DNA from: Novosphingobium endophyticum
GTDB lineage: Bacteria > Pseudomonadota > Alphaproteobacteria > Sphingomonadales > Sphingomonadaceae
Direction of reading: 5' to 3'
Assembly: GCF_014640675.1 (NCBI RefSeq)
Contig: NZ_BMHK01000011.1
Coordinates: forward strand, 62,001-126,000
Length of the DNA stretch: 64,000 nt
The notes under the pieces were generated by a model. It ran no database searches and was not told the DNA's origin. It was given only the letters and a program-made list of their open reading frames with translations. The position numbers and the translations under genes were made by a program. Shown here piece by piece: positions 18,897 through 26,716 of this stretch. The stretch's first letter is position 1. Every line of letters begins with the position of its first letter.

Positions 18897-20486
18897 ATGG
18901 CAGTGGCCGAGGTCGGCAAGTACGACATCGTGATCGTGGGGATGGGGCCGGTCGGCGCGACACTCGCGTGCCTTTGTTCGCGCGCCGGAATGAGCGTCGC
19001 GATCGTAGACCGCGAGCTCGCCATATTCGACAAGCCGCGGGCGATCGTGCTCGATCACGAAGCGCTTCGCGTGCTGCAGTTCTGCGGCATGGAGGCGGCG
19101 TTTTTCGACACTGTGACACCGCATACCGGAACCGATTTCATCGGCGTTGACGGGCAACTGATCAAGCTGTTCGATCCGAAGGCGCCGCCGTTCGAACTCG
19201 GCTGGGCGCCGAACGTGATGTTCATCCAGCCGGAACTGGAAGAGGCGCTGGCGCGGGCGATGGACCGGTGCCCGACGCTGACCGCGATGCGCGGCGTGAA
19301 TATCGCCAGTGTGACACAGGACGCCGATGGGGCAACCGTGGCGGGTGTCGACCGCGACGGGAAGGAAGTCTCGTTCCGCGCCTCCTGGGTCATCGGGGCG
19401 GACGGTGCCAACAGCATGGTTCGCGAAGCCGCAGGCCTTGCGATGGAGGGGATGGACTTTGCCGAATGGTGGGTCGTTCTCGACGCGTGGCTGACGGGCG
19501 AGATCGACCTGCCGAAGAAGACAACCCAATATTGCCAGCCCGAAAGACCGGCGACTTACGTTGTCGGACCGCGCAATTTGCGGCGCTGGGAAATCAAGTT
19601 GCTGCCCGGTGAAGACCCGGCGAGCTATCGCGAAGAAGCGCGCGTCGGCGAACTCCTGTCGCAGTTTGCCGATATCGATGCCCTGTCGATCTGGCGCAGC
19701 GCGGTCTATCGCTTCAGCGCGGCGGTGGCCGATGGCTGGCGCAACGGTTGCCTGCTGATCGCGGGCGATGCGGCACACACCACCCCGCCGTTTCTTGCGC
19801 AGGGACTTTGCGCGGGGATGCGCGATGCGGGCAATCTGGCCTGGAAGCTGGCACAAGTCGTGCTGCGCGGCGCAGATCCCGCCTTGCTCGACACTTACGA
19901 GACCGAACGCAAGCCGCACGTTGCGCAGATCATCCGCCATGCCAAGGAATTCGGCCTGATCATCGGCGAACTCGATCCGGCAGCGGCTGCCGAACGGGAC
20001 AGGGTTTTGGGCGAGCAGTTGCGCACGGGTGCGGCGCCGACGGAAAGGCAGGCGTTCGTGCCGCGCCTTGCAGGCGGCATGCTCGACAACCTTTCCGCAG
20101 CAGCGGGCGACCTGTTCGTGCAACCGCGGATCCGCGACGGCGATGGCGGCACCTCACTAATGGACGACATAGTTCCGCCCGAGTTCCTGATCGTCTCTCA
20201 CGATCCGGCAATGCTCGAGCTTGGAACCGAACTGACGTCAGCCTGGGAAGCCATTGGCGGTGTGCGGCTGCTCGTCGGTGACGGCGCAGCCCCGCGCGGA
20301 GCCGGATCGCTGGCCGACGCGGAGGGGCTGATCCGGACATGGCTCGATCGCAATGACGCGACTGCCGCCATCGTGCGCCCCGACCGCTATGCCTATGGCG
20401 CGGCGAGCGCGCCTTCCGAAATAGGCCGCATGGTCCGTGACATCGTCGTCATCCACGGTCTTGCCGATAGTGCGCGGGCGGCATGA
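18897..20486 (+). CDS. FAD-dependent aromatic monooxygenase, MhpA/MhaA-like
   Basis: A 529-residue class A flavoprotein hydroxylase. The FAD-binding motif GMGPVG lies at 15-20, the DG motif (VIGADGANSMVR) near 166-176, and the GD motif (LLIAGDAAHTTPPF) near 287-299. A C-terminal thioredoxin-like extension is typical of the 3-(3-hydroxyphenyl)propionate hydroxylase branch. The ATG at 18897 has AAGGGGAGAG directly before it. The related MhaA of pseudomonads makes homogentisate from 3-hydroxyphenylacetate, which would suit the neighbouring hmgA-fahA; this is context, not proof. Confidence 0.85.
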   Translation: MAVAEVGKYDIVIVGMGPVGATLACLCSRAGMSVAIVDRELAIFDKPRAIVLDHEALRVLQFCGMEAAFFDTVTPHTGTDFIGVDGQLIKLFDPKAPPFELGWAPNVMFIQPELEEALARAMDRCPTLTAMRGVNIASVTQDADGATVAGVDRDGKEVSFRASWVIGADGANSMVREAAGLAMEGMDFAEWWVVLDAWLTGEIDLPKKTTQYCQPERPATYVVGPRNLRRWEIKLLPGEDPASYREEARVGELLSQFADIDALSIWRSAVYRFSAAVADGWRNGCLLIAGDAAHTTPPFLAQGLCAGMRDAGNLAWKLAQVVLRGADPALLDTYETERKPHVAQIIRHAKEFGLIIGELDPAAAAERDRVLGEQLRTGAAPTERQAFVPRLAGGMLDNLSAAAGDLFVQPRIRDGDGGTSLMDDIVPPEFLIVSHDPAMLELGTELTSAWEAIGGVRLLVGDGAAPRGAGSLADAEGLIRTWLDRNDATAAIVRPDRYAYGAASAPSEIGRMVRDIVVIHGLADSARAA

Positions 20487-20508
20487 CATCCATGGAGCAG
20501 GAACAGTG

Positions 20509-21252
20509 ATGAATCTCGAAGGACGTGTCGCCATCGTCGTCGGCGGCAGCAGTGGCATCGGTGCCGCAACCGTACGCATGCTGGCGGACGGCGGGGCAAC
20601 AGTCGCCATCGGCTACAACAGCGGAGTGGAACGGGCTGAAGCGCTACGCGCATCGCTGCCGGGCGAAGGCCATTCGGTCTTCCGGATCGCGGTCGACCAG
20701 CCGGACTCAGTGGTCGAGGCGGCCGGAGGCGTGCTGGCTGGGCATGGCCGCGCCGATATCCTCGTCAACTCCGCGGGCACCACCCGTCCGGTTCCGCATG
20801 CGGATCTCGACGGGTTGGACGATGCCCTGCTCGACGAGATCATGGCCAGCAACGTGCAGGGCCCTTTCGCCACGATCCGCGCCTTCGCCCCCGCATTGAA
20901 AGCGAGCGGCGATGCGGTCATCGTCAACATATCCTCGATCTCTGGCTTCACCGGTAGCGGCAGCAACGTCGGTTATTGCGCTTCCAAGGGAGCACTGGAC
21001 ACGATGACCTTGTCGCTCGCCCGCGCTCTGGGCCCTGAAATCCGGGTACTTGCCGTTTCCCCCGGTGCCGTCGCCACCGATTTCGTCGCCGGACGCGACC
21101 GGACCGCGCTTGAGGCAATTGCGGCCAAGACACCGCTGAAGCGCGTCGTCGAGCCGGACGATGTGGCCCGCACCGTGATGGCCTGCATCACCCACCTTAC
21201 GGCCACTACCGGTGCCCGCATCATCTGCGACGGCGGCCGCTTCCTGGTGTGA
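20509..21252 (+). CDS. Short-chain dehydrogenase/reductase, FabG-like
   Basis: A 247-residue classical SDR with GGSSGIG at the N-terminal nucleotide-binding loop, NSAG in the NNAG position, a catalytic Ser in SSISGF and a YCASK catalytic Tyr/Lys pair. The ATG at 20509 is preceded by GGAACAG; a GTG 3 nt upstream is an alternative. It is 22 nt downstream of the MhpA-like gene, so they are probably co-transcribed. The substrate is not evident. Confidence 0.85.
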   Translation: MNLEGRVAIVVGGSSGIGAATVRMLADGGATVAIGYNSGVERAEALRASLPGEGHSVFRIAVDQPDSVVEAAGGVLAGHGRADILVNSAGTTRPVPHADLDGLDDALLDEIMASNVQGPFATIRAFAPALKASGDAVIVNISSISGFTGSGSNVGYCASKGALDTMTLSLARALGPEIRVLAVSPGAVATDFVAGRDRTALEAIAAKTPLKRVVEPDDVARTVMACITHLTATTGARIICDGGRFLV

Positions 21253-21286
21253 AAATGACACGTGGCGGGTAGCTGCAGGGTTTACG

Positions 21287-21299
21287 AAACGCATCGTAT
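21287..21299. promoter_or_regulatory. Palindromic operator copy 2 (AAACG-CAT-CGTAT)
   Basis: Lies 78 nt upstream of the FAD monooxygenase at 21377. The flanking 16-mer (21284-21299) is the exact reverse complement of 1635-1650. It is preceded by TTTACG, which could be a -35 box, so the operator would sit in the promoter spacer. Confidence 0.6.
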
Positions 21300-21376
21300 A
21301 GTTTAAGTGATGAGCAAATGCCCGAACCGGCGGTTTGAAGCCGCGTTCAGGGCGCAACGGACGAGGATGGATCACG

Positions 21377-22513
21377 ATGGCAAATGACAGGCGCGTTCTC
21401 ATTGTCGGTGGCGGAATCGGCGGCATGGTCGCCGCCGTCGCACTGCGCCGGCAGGGCAACGCGGTCCATGTGATCGAGGCGGCCCGGCGGGAGGACCAGC
21501 TCGGCACCGGCATCAACCTGCAGCACAACGCACTTGTTGCCTTGCAGGAGGCCGGACTGCTGGAGCAGTGCAAGGCCGAGGGTTTTCCGTGGGAGACGAT
21601 TACCAATCGCAATGGCCTGACGGGCGAGATCATAAGCCGCGTCGACATGCCGTGGCCCAAGCGGCCCGGCGTTCCGGGCGCGATGGGCATCATGCGCACC
21701 ACATTCGCGGAAATCCTCGCGCAGGAAGCGCTCTCGCTGGGCGTGGAAATCACCTACCAGACGAAAGTGGCGTCACTTGAACAGGACGGCACCGGCGTTA
21801 CGGTCGAACTGACCAACGGGGTGCGCGACCGGGGCGATGTGGTCGTTTCCGCCGACGGTGCCTATTCGCAGATCCGCCGGATGGTTTTCGGCGACGAGCA
21901 CAAGCTGGAATATGCCGGGCAGGGCGTCTGGCGGTTCACGGTGCCGCGGCCCAAGACGCTGGACGGGTTCACGATGTTCCGCAACCCCGACGGCAAGTCG
22001 ACCGGCTTCCTGCCGCTCGCGCCCGACCTTGCCTATTACTTCCTGCTTGAATCGACGGCAGAGCCGCTTCGCGTTTCGGCCGACAAGGCGGCCGACATGC
22101 TGTCCGAGCGGCTGTCAGTTTTCGAAGTACCGGAAGTTCGGGATCTCCTGCCCTTGATGTACAAAGGCTGGCACGTCAGCTATCGCCCGTTCGATGTGTT
22201 GCTGATGCCCGCGCCCTGGCACAAGGGGCGTGTCGTGCTGCTGGGCGATGCCGCCCATTCGCTTACGCCGCAGCTGACGTCCGGTGGCGGCATGGCGATC
22301 GAGGATGCTGTCGTACTGGCGCAGGAGCTGCGCGACAACGACGATGTGGACGATGCGCTAAACGCCTACAGCGTGCGCCGGCAGGAACGGTGCGGGATCG
22401 TCTATCGCAACTCGCGCCGTATCTGCGATATCGAGAAAGAGGGAAGCAAGGACGGCGCCGAAGGTACGCGGATCATGGTCGACAGCTTCAAGCTGTTGGC
22501 GCAGGATTACTGA
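21377..22513 (+). CDS. FAD-dependent monooxygenase, salicylate/3-hydroxybenzoate-hydroxylase-like
   Basis: A 378-residue single-component flavin hydroxylase. GGGIGG (11-16) binds the FAD ADP moiety, a DG motif follows (VVSADGAYSQIR), and the GD motif is VVLLGDAAHSLTPQ near residue 290. Relatives hydroxylate salicylate, 3-hydroxybenzoate or nicotinate derivatives. The ATG at 21377 has GAGG upstream. It starts a four-gene run with a substrate-binding-like protein, an FAH hydrolase and a thioesterase, behind palindrome copy 2. Co-regulation with the FAH gene at 592 is suggested by the shared 16-mer. Confidence 0.82.
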   Translation: MANDRRVLIVGGGIGGMVAAVALRRQGNAVHVIEAARREDQLGTGINLQHNALVALQEAGLLEQCKAEGFPWETITNRNGLTGEIISRVDMPWPKRPGVPGAMGIMRTTFAEILAQEALSLGVEITYQTKVASLEQDGTGVTVELTNGVRDRGDVVVSADGAYSQIRRMVFGDEHKLEYAGQGVWRFTVPRPKTLDGFTMFRNPDGKSTGFLPLAPDLAYYFLLESTAEPLRVSADKAADMLSERLSVFEVPEVRDLLPLMYKGWHVSYRPFDVLLMPAPWHKGRVVLLGDAAHSLTPQLTSGGGMAIEDAVVLAQELRDNDDVDDALNAYSVRRQERCGIVYRNSRRICDIEKEGSKDGAEGTRIMVDSFKLLAQDY

Positions 22514-22515
22514 TC

Positions 22516-23409
22516 GTGGGGGCAACGCCGGCAAGCCTGAACGTTATCTGGTTTCTGCCGCCGACGATCCAGACTGTGGCCGCCCACAAGGGATACCTCG
22601 ACCGTGCCGGGCTGGAAGTCGTGGGCACGCAGACACAATCTTCCGACGAGCAGTTCGAGGCTTTGCGTGACGGCAAGGCCGATGCGGCCGTCACGGCGAT
22701 GGACAATGTCATCATGTGGCGGCGACGGCCCGGTGGCGAGGATCTGCGCATCGTCGCCCAGATCGAAGCTGACACCGGCCTGACGCTGATGGCGCGTGCC
22801 GGTACGAAAGGCATCGCCGATCTTGCCGGATCGCGCCTGCTGGTCGATTCCGCTCAGAACGGGTTCGTCATCGCGTTACATGCCATTCTGGCCGATGCGG
22901 GAATCGACTACGCGGCTTGCGACGTGGTGGAAGCCGGCGGCGTAGTCGACCGGTTCGAGCGATTGGTGAGGGGGGATGGCGCGGCCACCCTGCTTGGCCC
23001 GCCTTTCGTGGAACGGGGCATCGACATGGGCATGGTCCGTCTGGCCGAGATTTGTGAGGCATTTCCCGGGTTTCCCGGCCAGGGCATCGTCGTGCGCGGC
23101 GATGTCGTTGCCAGCAAGGAAGAGGCGCTTGCCGACTGGCTTGGCGCGCTGGACCGGGCGCGGGCAGAGTGCCGTCGCGATCCGGCGGCAGCGACGAATT
23201 TGCTGGAGGCGAATGGACTGCCGGCCGCCATCGCCGCGCGAATGGCGGGGTTTGTCGCCGATACGCTCGAACCCTCTGCCAAGGGTATTGAAATCCTTTT
23301 CGAACAGCGCGGCAGGCTTGGCCTTCCGGGCGGAAGCGACGATCCCAACACGCTGCGGGACGACCGGTTGCTGCGCGCAGTCGCACAACGGTCTGCGGCA
23401 GCTTCTTAA
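22516..23409 (+). CDS. NMT1/SsuA-like substrate-binding protein without signal peptide
   Basis: A 297-residue protein resembling the periplasmic substrate-binding fold of the NMT1/THI5/SsuA group (ASLNVIWFLPPTIQTVAAHKGY; KADAAVTAMDN). The GTG at 22516 is 2 nt after the monooxygenase stop and leaves no room for a signal peptide; extending upstream gives a highly basic out-of-family tail. No permease or ATPase gene is nearby. It may act in the cytoplasm as a ligand-binding or enzyme subunit, or scavenge substrate. Function not known. Confidence 0.7.
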   Translation: MGATPASLNVIWFLPPTIQTVAAHKGYLDRAGLEVVGTQTQSSDEQFEALRDGKADAAVTAMDNVIMWRRRPGGEDLRIVAQIEADTGLTLMARAGTKGIADLAGSRLLVDSAQNGFVIALHAILADAGIDYAACDVVEAGGVVDRFERLVRGDGAATLLGPPFVERGIDMGMVRLAEICEAFPGFPGQGIVVRGDVVASKEEALADWLGALDRARAECRRDPAAATNLLEANGLPAAIAARMAGFVADTLEPSAKGIEILFEQRGRLGLPGGSDDPNTLRDDRLLRAVAQRSAAAS

Positions 23410-23428
23410 GGCACGGAAGACCTGATCG

Positions 23429-24421
23429 ATGACACGATACGCCCTGGCAACAATTTCGGTCGATGGCGGCGCCAAGACGGCGGCCATGGTTCTTGGCGAC
23501 AAGGTCGCGACGCTGGACAGGCTGGTCGCGGCGCAAGGGAATACGGCGATCGCGCCGGGCACCACGCTTATGGCGTTGCTGGAAGACTGGGGCGGGCTGC
23601 TGCCTGAACTGGACGCAATCGCCGCCGGTGCCGAAGCGACGAACGGGATCGACTGGCATGCTGCCGATGCCGTGCACTATCACCCGCCTGCCGAACCGCG
23701 GCAAATTTTCTGCACGGGCGCGAACTATCGCACGCACGTCGTTCATCTCACCATCGACACCAATTCCGGGCCGCAAGGGCTGGAAGGTGACGAGCTTCGC
23801 GAGTGGGCCGAGAAGATGATGGACGACCGCCTGGCCAATGGCGATCCCTATGTCTTCACCAAGCCGTTTTCGAGCATTGCGGGGGCGAACGACACGCTCG
23901 TCCTGCCCAAGGTCACGACCAAGCCCGACTGGGAACTGGAACTGGCCGTCGTGATCGGCAAGGAAGCGTATCAGGTGTCGGTAGAGGACGCGATGGACTG
24001 CGTTGCCGGTTATGCGATGGTGAACGACGTCAGCGCCCGCGACCTGATCCCGCGCACCGATTACAAGCTGCTGGGTTCGGACTGGCTGCGCGGCAAGGGC
24101 ATGATCGGGTTCCTGCCGTTCGGCCCCTACATCGTGCCTGCCGCGTTCATTCCCGATCCCTACGACCTCGGCATCCGGCTGAGCGTAGAGGGGCAACTGA
24201 TGCAGAACGAAACGACGGGCGACATGATGTTCGATATCGCCCGGCAGATCGAATATATCACCCGCTATGCACGGCTGATGCCCGGCGACATCATCTGCAC
24301 CGGATCGCCGGCCGGAAACGGCACCCACTACAACAGGTTCCTGCGGGATGGCGACCTGATGGTGGGCGAGATCGACGGGCTTGGCGCGCAGCGCATACGC
24401 TGCGTCGCGGAAGGAGCGTGA
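23429..24421 (+). CDS. FAH-family hydrolase (second family member)
   Basis: A 330-residue FAH-superfamily enzyme. Metal ligands are E169 and E171 (DWELELAVVIG) and D200 (VNDVSARDLIPR). TGSPAGNGTHYNRFL near the C-terminus is the usual lid-proximal loop. The ATG at 23429 has GGAAG upstream. It is in the operon with a flavin hydroxylase and a thioesterase, so it probably hydrolyses a ring-fission product. Only family-level assignment is possible. Confidence 0.85.
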   Translation: MTRYALATISVDGGAKTAAMVLGDKVATLDRLVAAQGNTAIAPGTTLMALLEDWGGLLPELDAIAAGAEATNGIDWHAADAVHYHPPAEPRQIFCTGANYRTHVVHLTIDTNSGPQGLEGDELREWAEKMMDDRLANGDPYVFTKPFSSIAGANDTLVLPKVTTKPDWELELAVVIGKEAYQVSVEDAMDCVAGYAMVNDVSARDLIPRTDYKLLGSDWLRGKGMIGFLPFGPYIVPAAFIPDPYDLGIRLSVEGQLMQNETTGDMMFDIARQIEYITRYARLMPGDIICTGSPAGNGTHYNRFLRDGDLMVGEIDGLGAQRIRCVAEGA

Positions 24422-24425
24422 TCGC

Positions 24426-24878
24426 TTGACCGACGCGCCCGACAACGAAACACGCCGCTTCATTGCCGATGCTGTGGCTGGCGGGAAAACGGGCGTGCCG
24501 CTGACCTGCAACGCCGCGTTCGAAACGATGGGTGCCATACTGGTCTCGGGAACGCCGGGCGACGTGCTGGTATCTTTCGAGGCGGGCGAGGGCACGGCCC
24601 AAGGCAACGGTGTCGTCAGCGGCGGCACGCTTGCCGCGTTCCTTGACAGCGCGATGGCGGTCGCTGTCCTTTCGGCACTGAAACCCGGGCAGACGTGCTC
24701 CACCATCTCGCTGAACGTCAACCTGATGCGCCCCGGCTTTGTCGGCACGCTTTACGTGAAGGCGAGCGTGGAACGGATGGGTCGCAGGGTCGCCTTTGCC
24801 CACGCGCGCCTGATGGACGGGGACGACAAGGTATTGGCGACGGCAACGTCGTCGCTGGCCGTCATCGCCACTGCCTGA
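24426..24878 (+). CDS. PaaI-like hotdog thioesterase
   Basis: A 150-residue hotdog-fold protein of the PaaI type (GNGVVSGGTLAAFLDSAMAVAVLS; NVNLMRPGFVGTLYVKASVERMGRR), a family that hydrolyses acyl-CoA and aromatic acyl-CoA esters. I chose the TTG at 24426, with AAGGAG 9 nt upstream, because the in-frame ATG at 24381 would overlap the FAH gene. Its last codons form one arm of a 14-bp inverted repeat shared with the convergent GntR gene. It may release CoA in this catabolic operon. Confidence 0.75.
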   Translation: MTDAPDNETRRFIADAVAGGKTGVPLTCNAAFETMGAILVSGTPGDVLVSFEAGEGTAQGNGVVSGGTLAAFLDSAMAVAVLSALKPGQTCSTISLNVNLMRPGFVGTLYVKASVERMGRRVAFAHARLMDGDDKVLATATSSLAVIATA

Positions 24879-24900
24879 CGGCGAAACGTCAGGCAGTGGC
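24867..24900. terminator. Perfect 14-bp hairpin spanning both convergent stop codons
   Basis: GCCACTGCCTGACG (24867-24880), the loop GCGAAA, then its exact reverse complement (24887-24900). Each arm contains the stop of one gene, so the thioesterase and the GntR regulator both end in Ala-Thr-Ala. It is symmetric and suits a bidirectional terminator or mRNA 3'-end stabiliser, though T-runs are weak. Confidence 0.65.
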
Positions 24901-25554
24901 GAAAAGCTGGTCGCGCACTGATCCGATATGGTCGCGCATCAGCTGCTGCGCCAGCGGGGCATTGCGACCGGCGATGGCATCGACGATCGCGCGGTGTTCC
25001 TCGTTGGTGGAAACGCGCGGCACCGGCGGTGCGTCGAAGACTTCCTCCAGCCGGTTTTCGATCCCGACGCGGATTGGCACGTGCAGCGATTCGTGCAGCA
25101 TCAGGAGCAGGGCATTCTGCGTCGCCATGGCGATCAGGCGATGCAGGCGCGCATCGAGCCGCTTCCATTCCTGGAACGAGCCTGCGCGGACCATCGCGTC
25201 GAGCACTTCGTACATCGCCGCGATGTCGCGGTCGGTCGAATGGAGGGCCGCCTGTGCCGCCAATTGCGGTTCGAGGAGGAGCCGTGCGTCGAACAGGTCA
25301 TCCGCGCTGACGGAAAGGGCGCGGGCGGCATCTTCACTGACTATGGGCCGCGAACCGGCGAAAGTGCCCTTTCCCACGTGGCGCCAGATCAGCCCGTCAC
25401 GCTCCGCCCGCTTGAGCAGGGTGCGCAGGCGCGCCCGCGTCACGCCCACTGTTTCGGCGAGGCGCGCTTCGGGCGGCAGGCGCATAGTTCCCTCGCGCTC
25501 GTGGCTCTCGATGATGTGGCAAAGCCGGTCAAATGGCGCGTCAGCGATGGTCAA
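24889..25554 (-). CDS. GntR-family (FCD domain) transcriptional regulator
   Basis: A 221-residue regulator with an N-terminal winged helix (LPPEARLAETVGVTRARLRTLL) and a C-terminal all-helical FCD effector domain (LFDARLLLEPQLAAQAA ... HRAIVDAIAGRNA). The start is a TTG at 25554 with AGGAG upstream. It is divergent from the ornithine-cyclodeaminase-like/DapA-like/ALDH/Rieske operon, which it most likely controls. The 131-nt intergenic region contains a direct repeat that may be its operator. The effector, probably a carboxylic acid, is unknown. Confidence 0.88.
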   Translation of the reverse strand: MTIADAPFDRLCHIIESHEREGTMRLPPEARLAETVGVTRARLRTLLKRAERDGLIWRHVGKGTFAGSRPIVSEDAARALSVSADDLFDARLLLEPQLAAQAALHSTDRDIAAMYEVLDAMVRAGSFQEWKRLDARLHRLIAMATQNALLLMLHESLHVPIRVGIENRLEEVFDAPPVPRVSTNEEHRAIVDAIAGRNAPLAQQLMRDHIGSVRDQLFATA

Positions 25555-25589
25555 CTCTGTCTCCTGCGGCGCAGGAATGCATTAATTAC

Positions 25590-25620
25590 CAGATTGATGC
25601 AAATTAAAATGCAGATTGAC
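25590..25620. promoter_or_regulatory. Direct repeat in the GntR divergent promoter
   Basis: CAGATTGA occurs at 25590-25597 and again at 25612-25619, 22 nt apart (two helical turns), in AT-rich DNA between the GntR gene and its divergent operon. It is a plausible operator or promoter element; the binding protein is inferred from position only. Confidence 0.4.
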
Positions 25621-25685
25621 TTCAGGCCATAAAACGATACGAAGGGTTCAGTAATGGTCGCGAATGCAAGCGACAGTCTTTGAGG

Positions 25686-26702
25686 ATGACATTGGTGACT
25701 GCTGCACCCGACTGCCCTGTTTTCGTGTCCGCCGATGTCGTGCGTCGGGTGTTCGAATGGAAGGATGCCATCGCCGCGCTGCAGGCCGCATATGGTCACG
25801 CCTTCACCGAACAGGCCGCTCCGTCGCGCAGCATCGCCCAGTCGGAAGGGGCCTGGCTGCGTACGCTGCCGGCTGCGCCGCCGGGCGGTCGCTATTACGG
25901 CGCGAAGCTGATGGGCGCGGATATGAAGGCGGCTGATCCGTCGGTCGAATATGTTGTCGTACTGTTCGAACGGGCCACGAGCCGCATCGCGGGATTTGTC
26001 GATGCCAATCTGCTGACGGGTTTTCGCACGGCCGCCACATCCGGCGCCGCGCTGGACCGGCTCGCGCCGGAAGGGCCGGGCAGGCTGGCCTTGATCGGCA
26101 GCGGGCTGGAAGCGACCATGCACGTCCGCGCCTTCGCCAGCGTCCGGCCGTTGAGCGAAGTCACGATCTACAGCCCGACGCCCGAAAAGCGCGCCGCCTT
26201 TGCAGAAGCGGTGACCCGCGATCTGGGCGTACCGGCCCGCGCAGTGCAGTCGGGTGAGGAAGCAGTCGAGGGTGCCGATCTCGTCTTGTCGGCGGCACGC
26301 TCGCGCGGCGAAGTCCCGATCCTGTTCGGCGACTGGCTGAAGCCTGGTGCGACCATCGTTTCCATCGGCTCGACCGTCCCGTCGCAGCGCGAGATCGATG
26401 TGTCGGTGGCCGACCGCGCCGATTTCATCGTCTGCGACAACCTGCACGAAGTCGTTGACGAAACCGGCGACATGATCGCCGCGCTGGATGCGGGCATCGA
26501 CGTGCGTTCCAAGTCCTTCTCGCTCAACCAGTTGCTGAGCGGCCAGATCGAGGCGCAGCGGCAGGCCGCGGCAATGCCGATGTACAAGTCGGTCGGCGGC
26601 GGCGTTCAGGATGTCGTCGTCGCGGAAATGATCCTCACCAAGGCGATCGAGCAGGGGCTGGCCCAGCCGCTGCCGATGACCTTCGACCCCAAGCATCTTT
26701 AA
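25686..26702 (+). CDS. Ornithine cyclodeaminase/mu-crystallin family protein
   Basis: A 338-residue OCD family member. These NAD(P)-dependent enzymes include ornithine cyclodeaminase, imine reductases and alanine dehydrogenases. The Rossmann portion reads LALIGSGLEATMHVRAFASV and ends with SIGSTVPSQREID. The start is uncertain: the ATG at 25686 is directly behind GAGG, while the TTG (25692) and GTG (25695) are better spaced. It is the first gene of a GntR-divergent operon. In a carbon-catabolic operon it more likely reduces a ketoacid or imine than makes proline. Confidence 0.78.
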   Translation: MTLVTAAPDCPVFVSADVVRRVFEWKDAIAALQAAYGHAFTEQAAPSRSIAQSEGAWLRTLPAAPPGGRYYGAKLMGADMKAADPSVEYVVVLFERATSRIAGFVDANLLTGFRTAATSGAALDRLAPEGPGRLALIGSGLEATMHVRAFASVRPLSEVTIYSPTPEKRAAFAEAVTRDLGVPARAVQSGEEAVEGADLVLSAARSRGEVPILFGDWLKPGATIVSIGSTVPSQREIDVSVADRADFIVCDNLHEVVDETGDMIAALDAGIDVRSKSFSLNQLLSGQIEAQRQAAAMPMYKSVGGGVQDVVVAEMILTKAIEQGLAQPLPMTFDPKHL

Positions 26703-26716
26703 GTCAGGAACCGGCA

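Noticed and set aside
22868..24748. 626-codon open frame on the minus strand, antisense to the substrate-binding-like, FAH and thioesterase genes
   Set aside because: It has no recognisable domain, and the plus-strand genes have motifs, ribosome sites and operon spacing.
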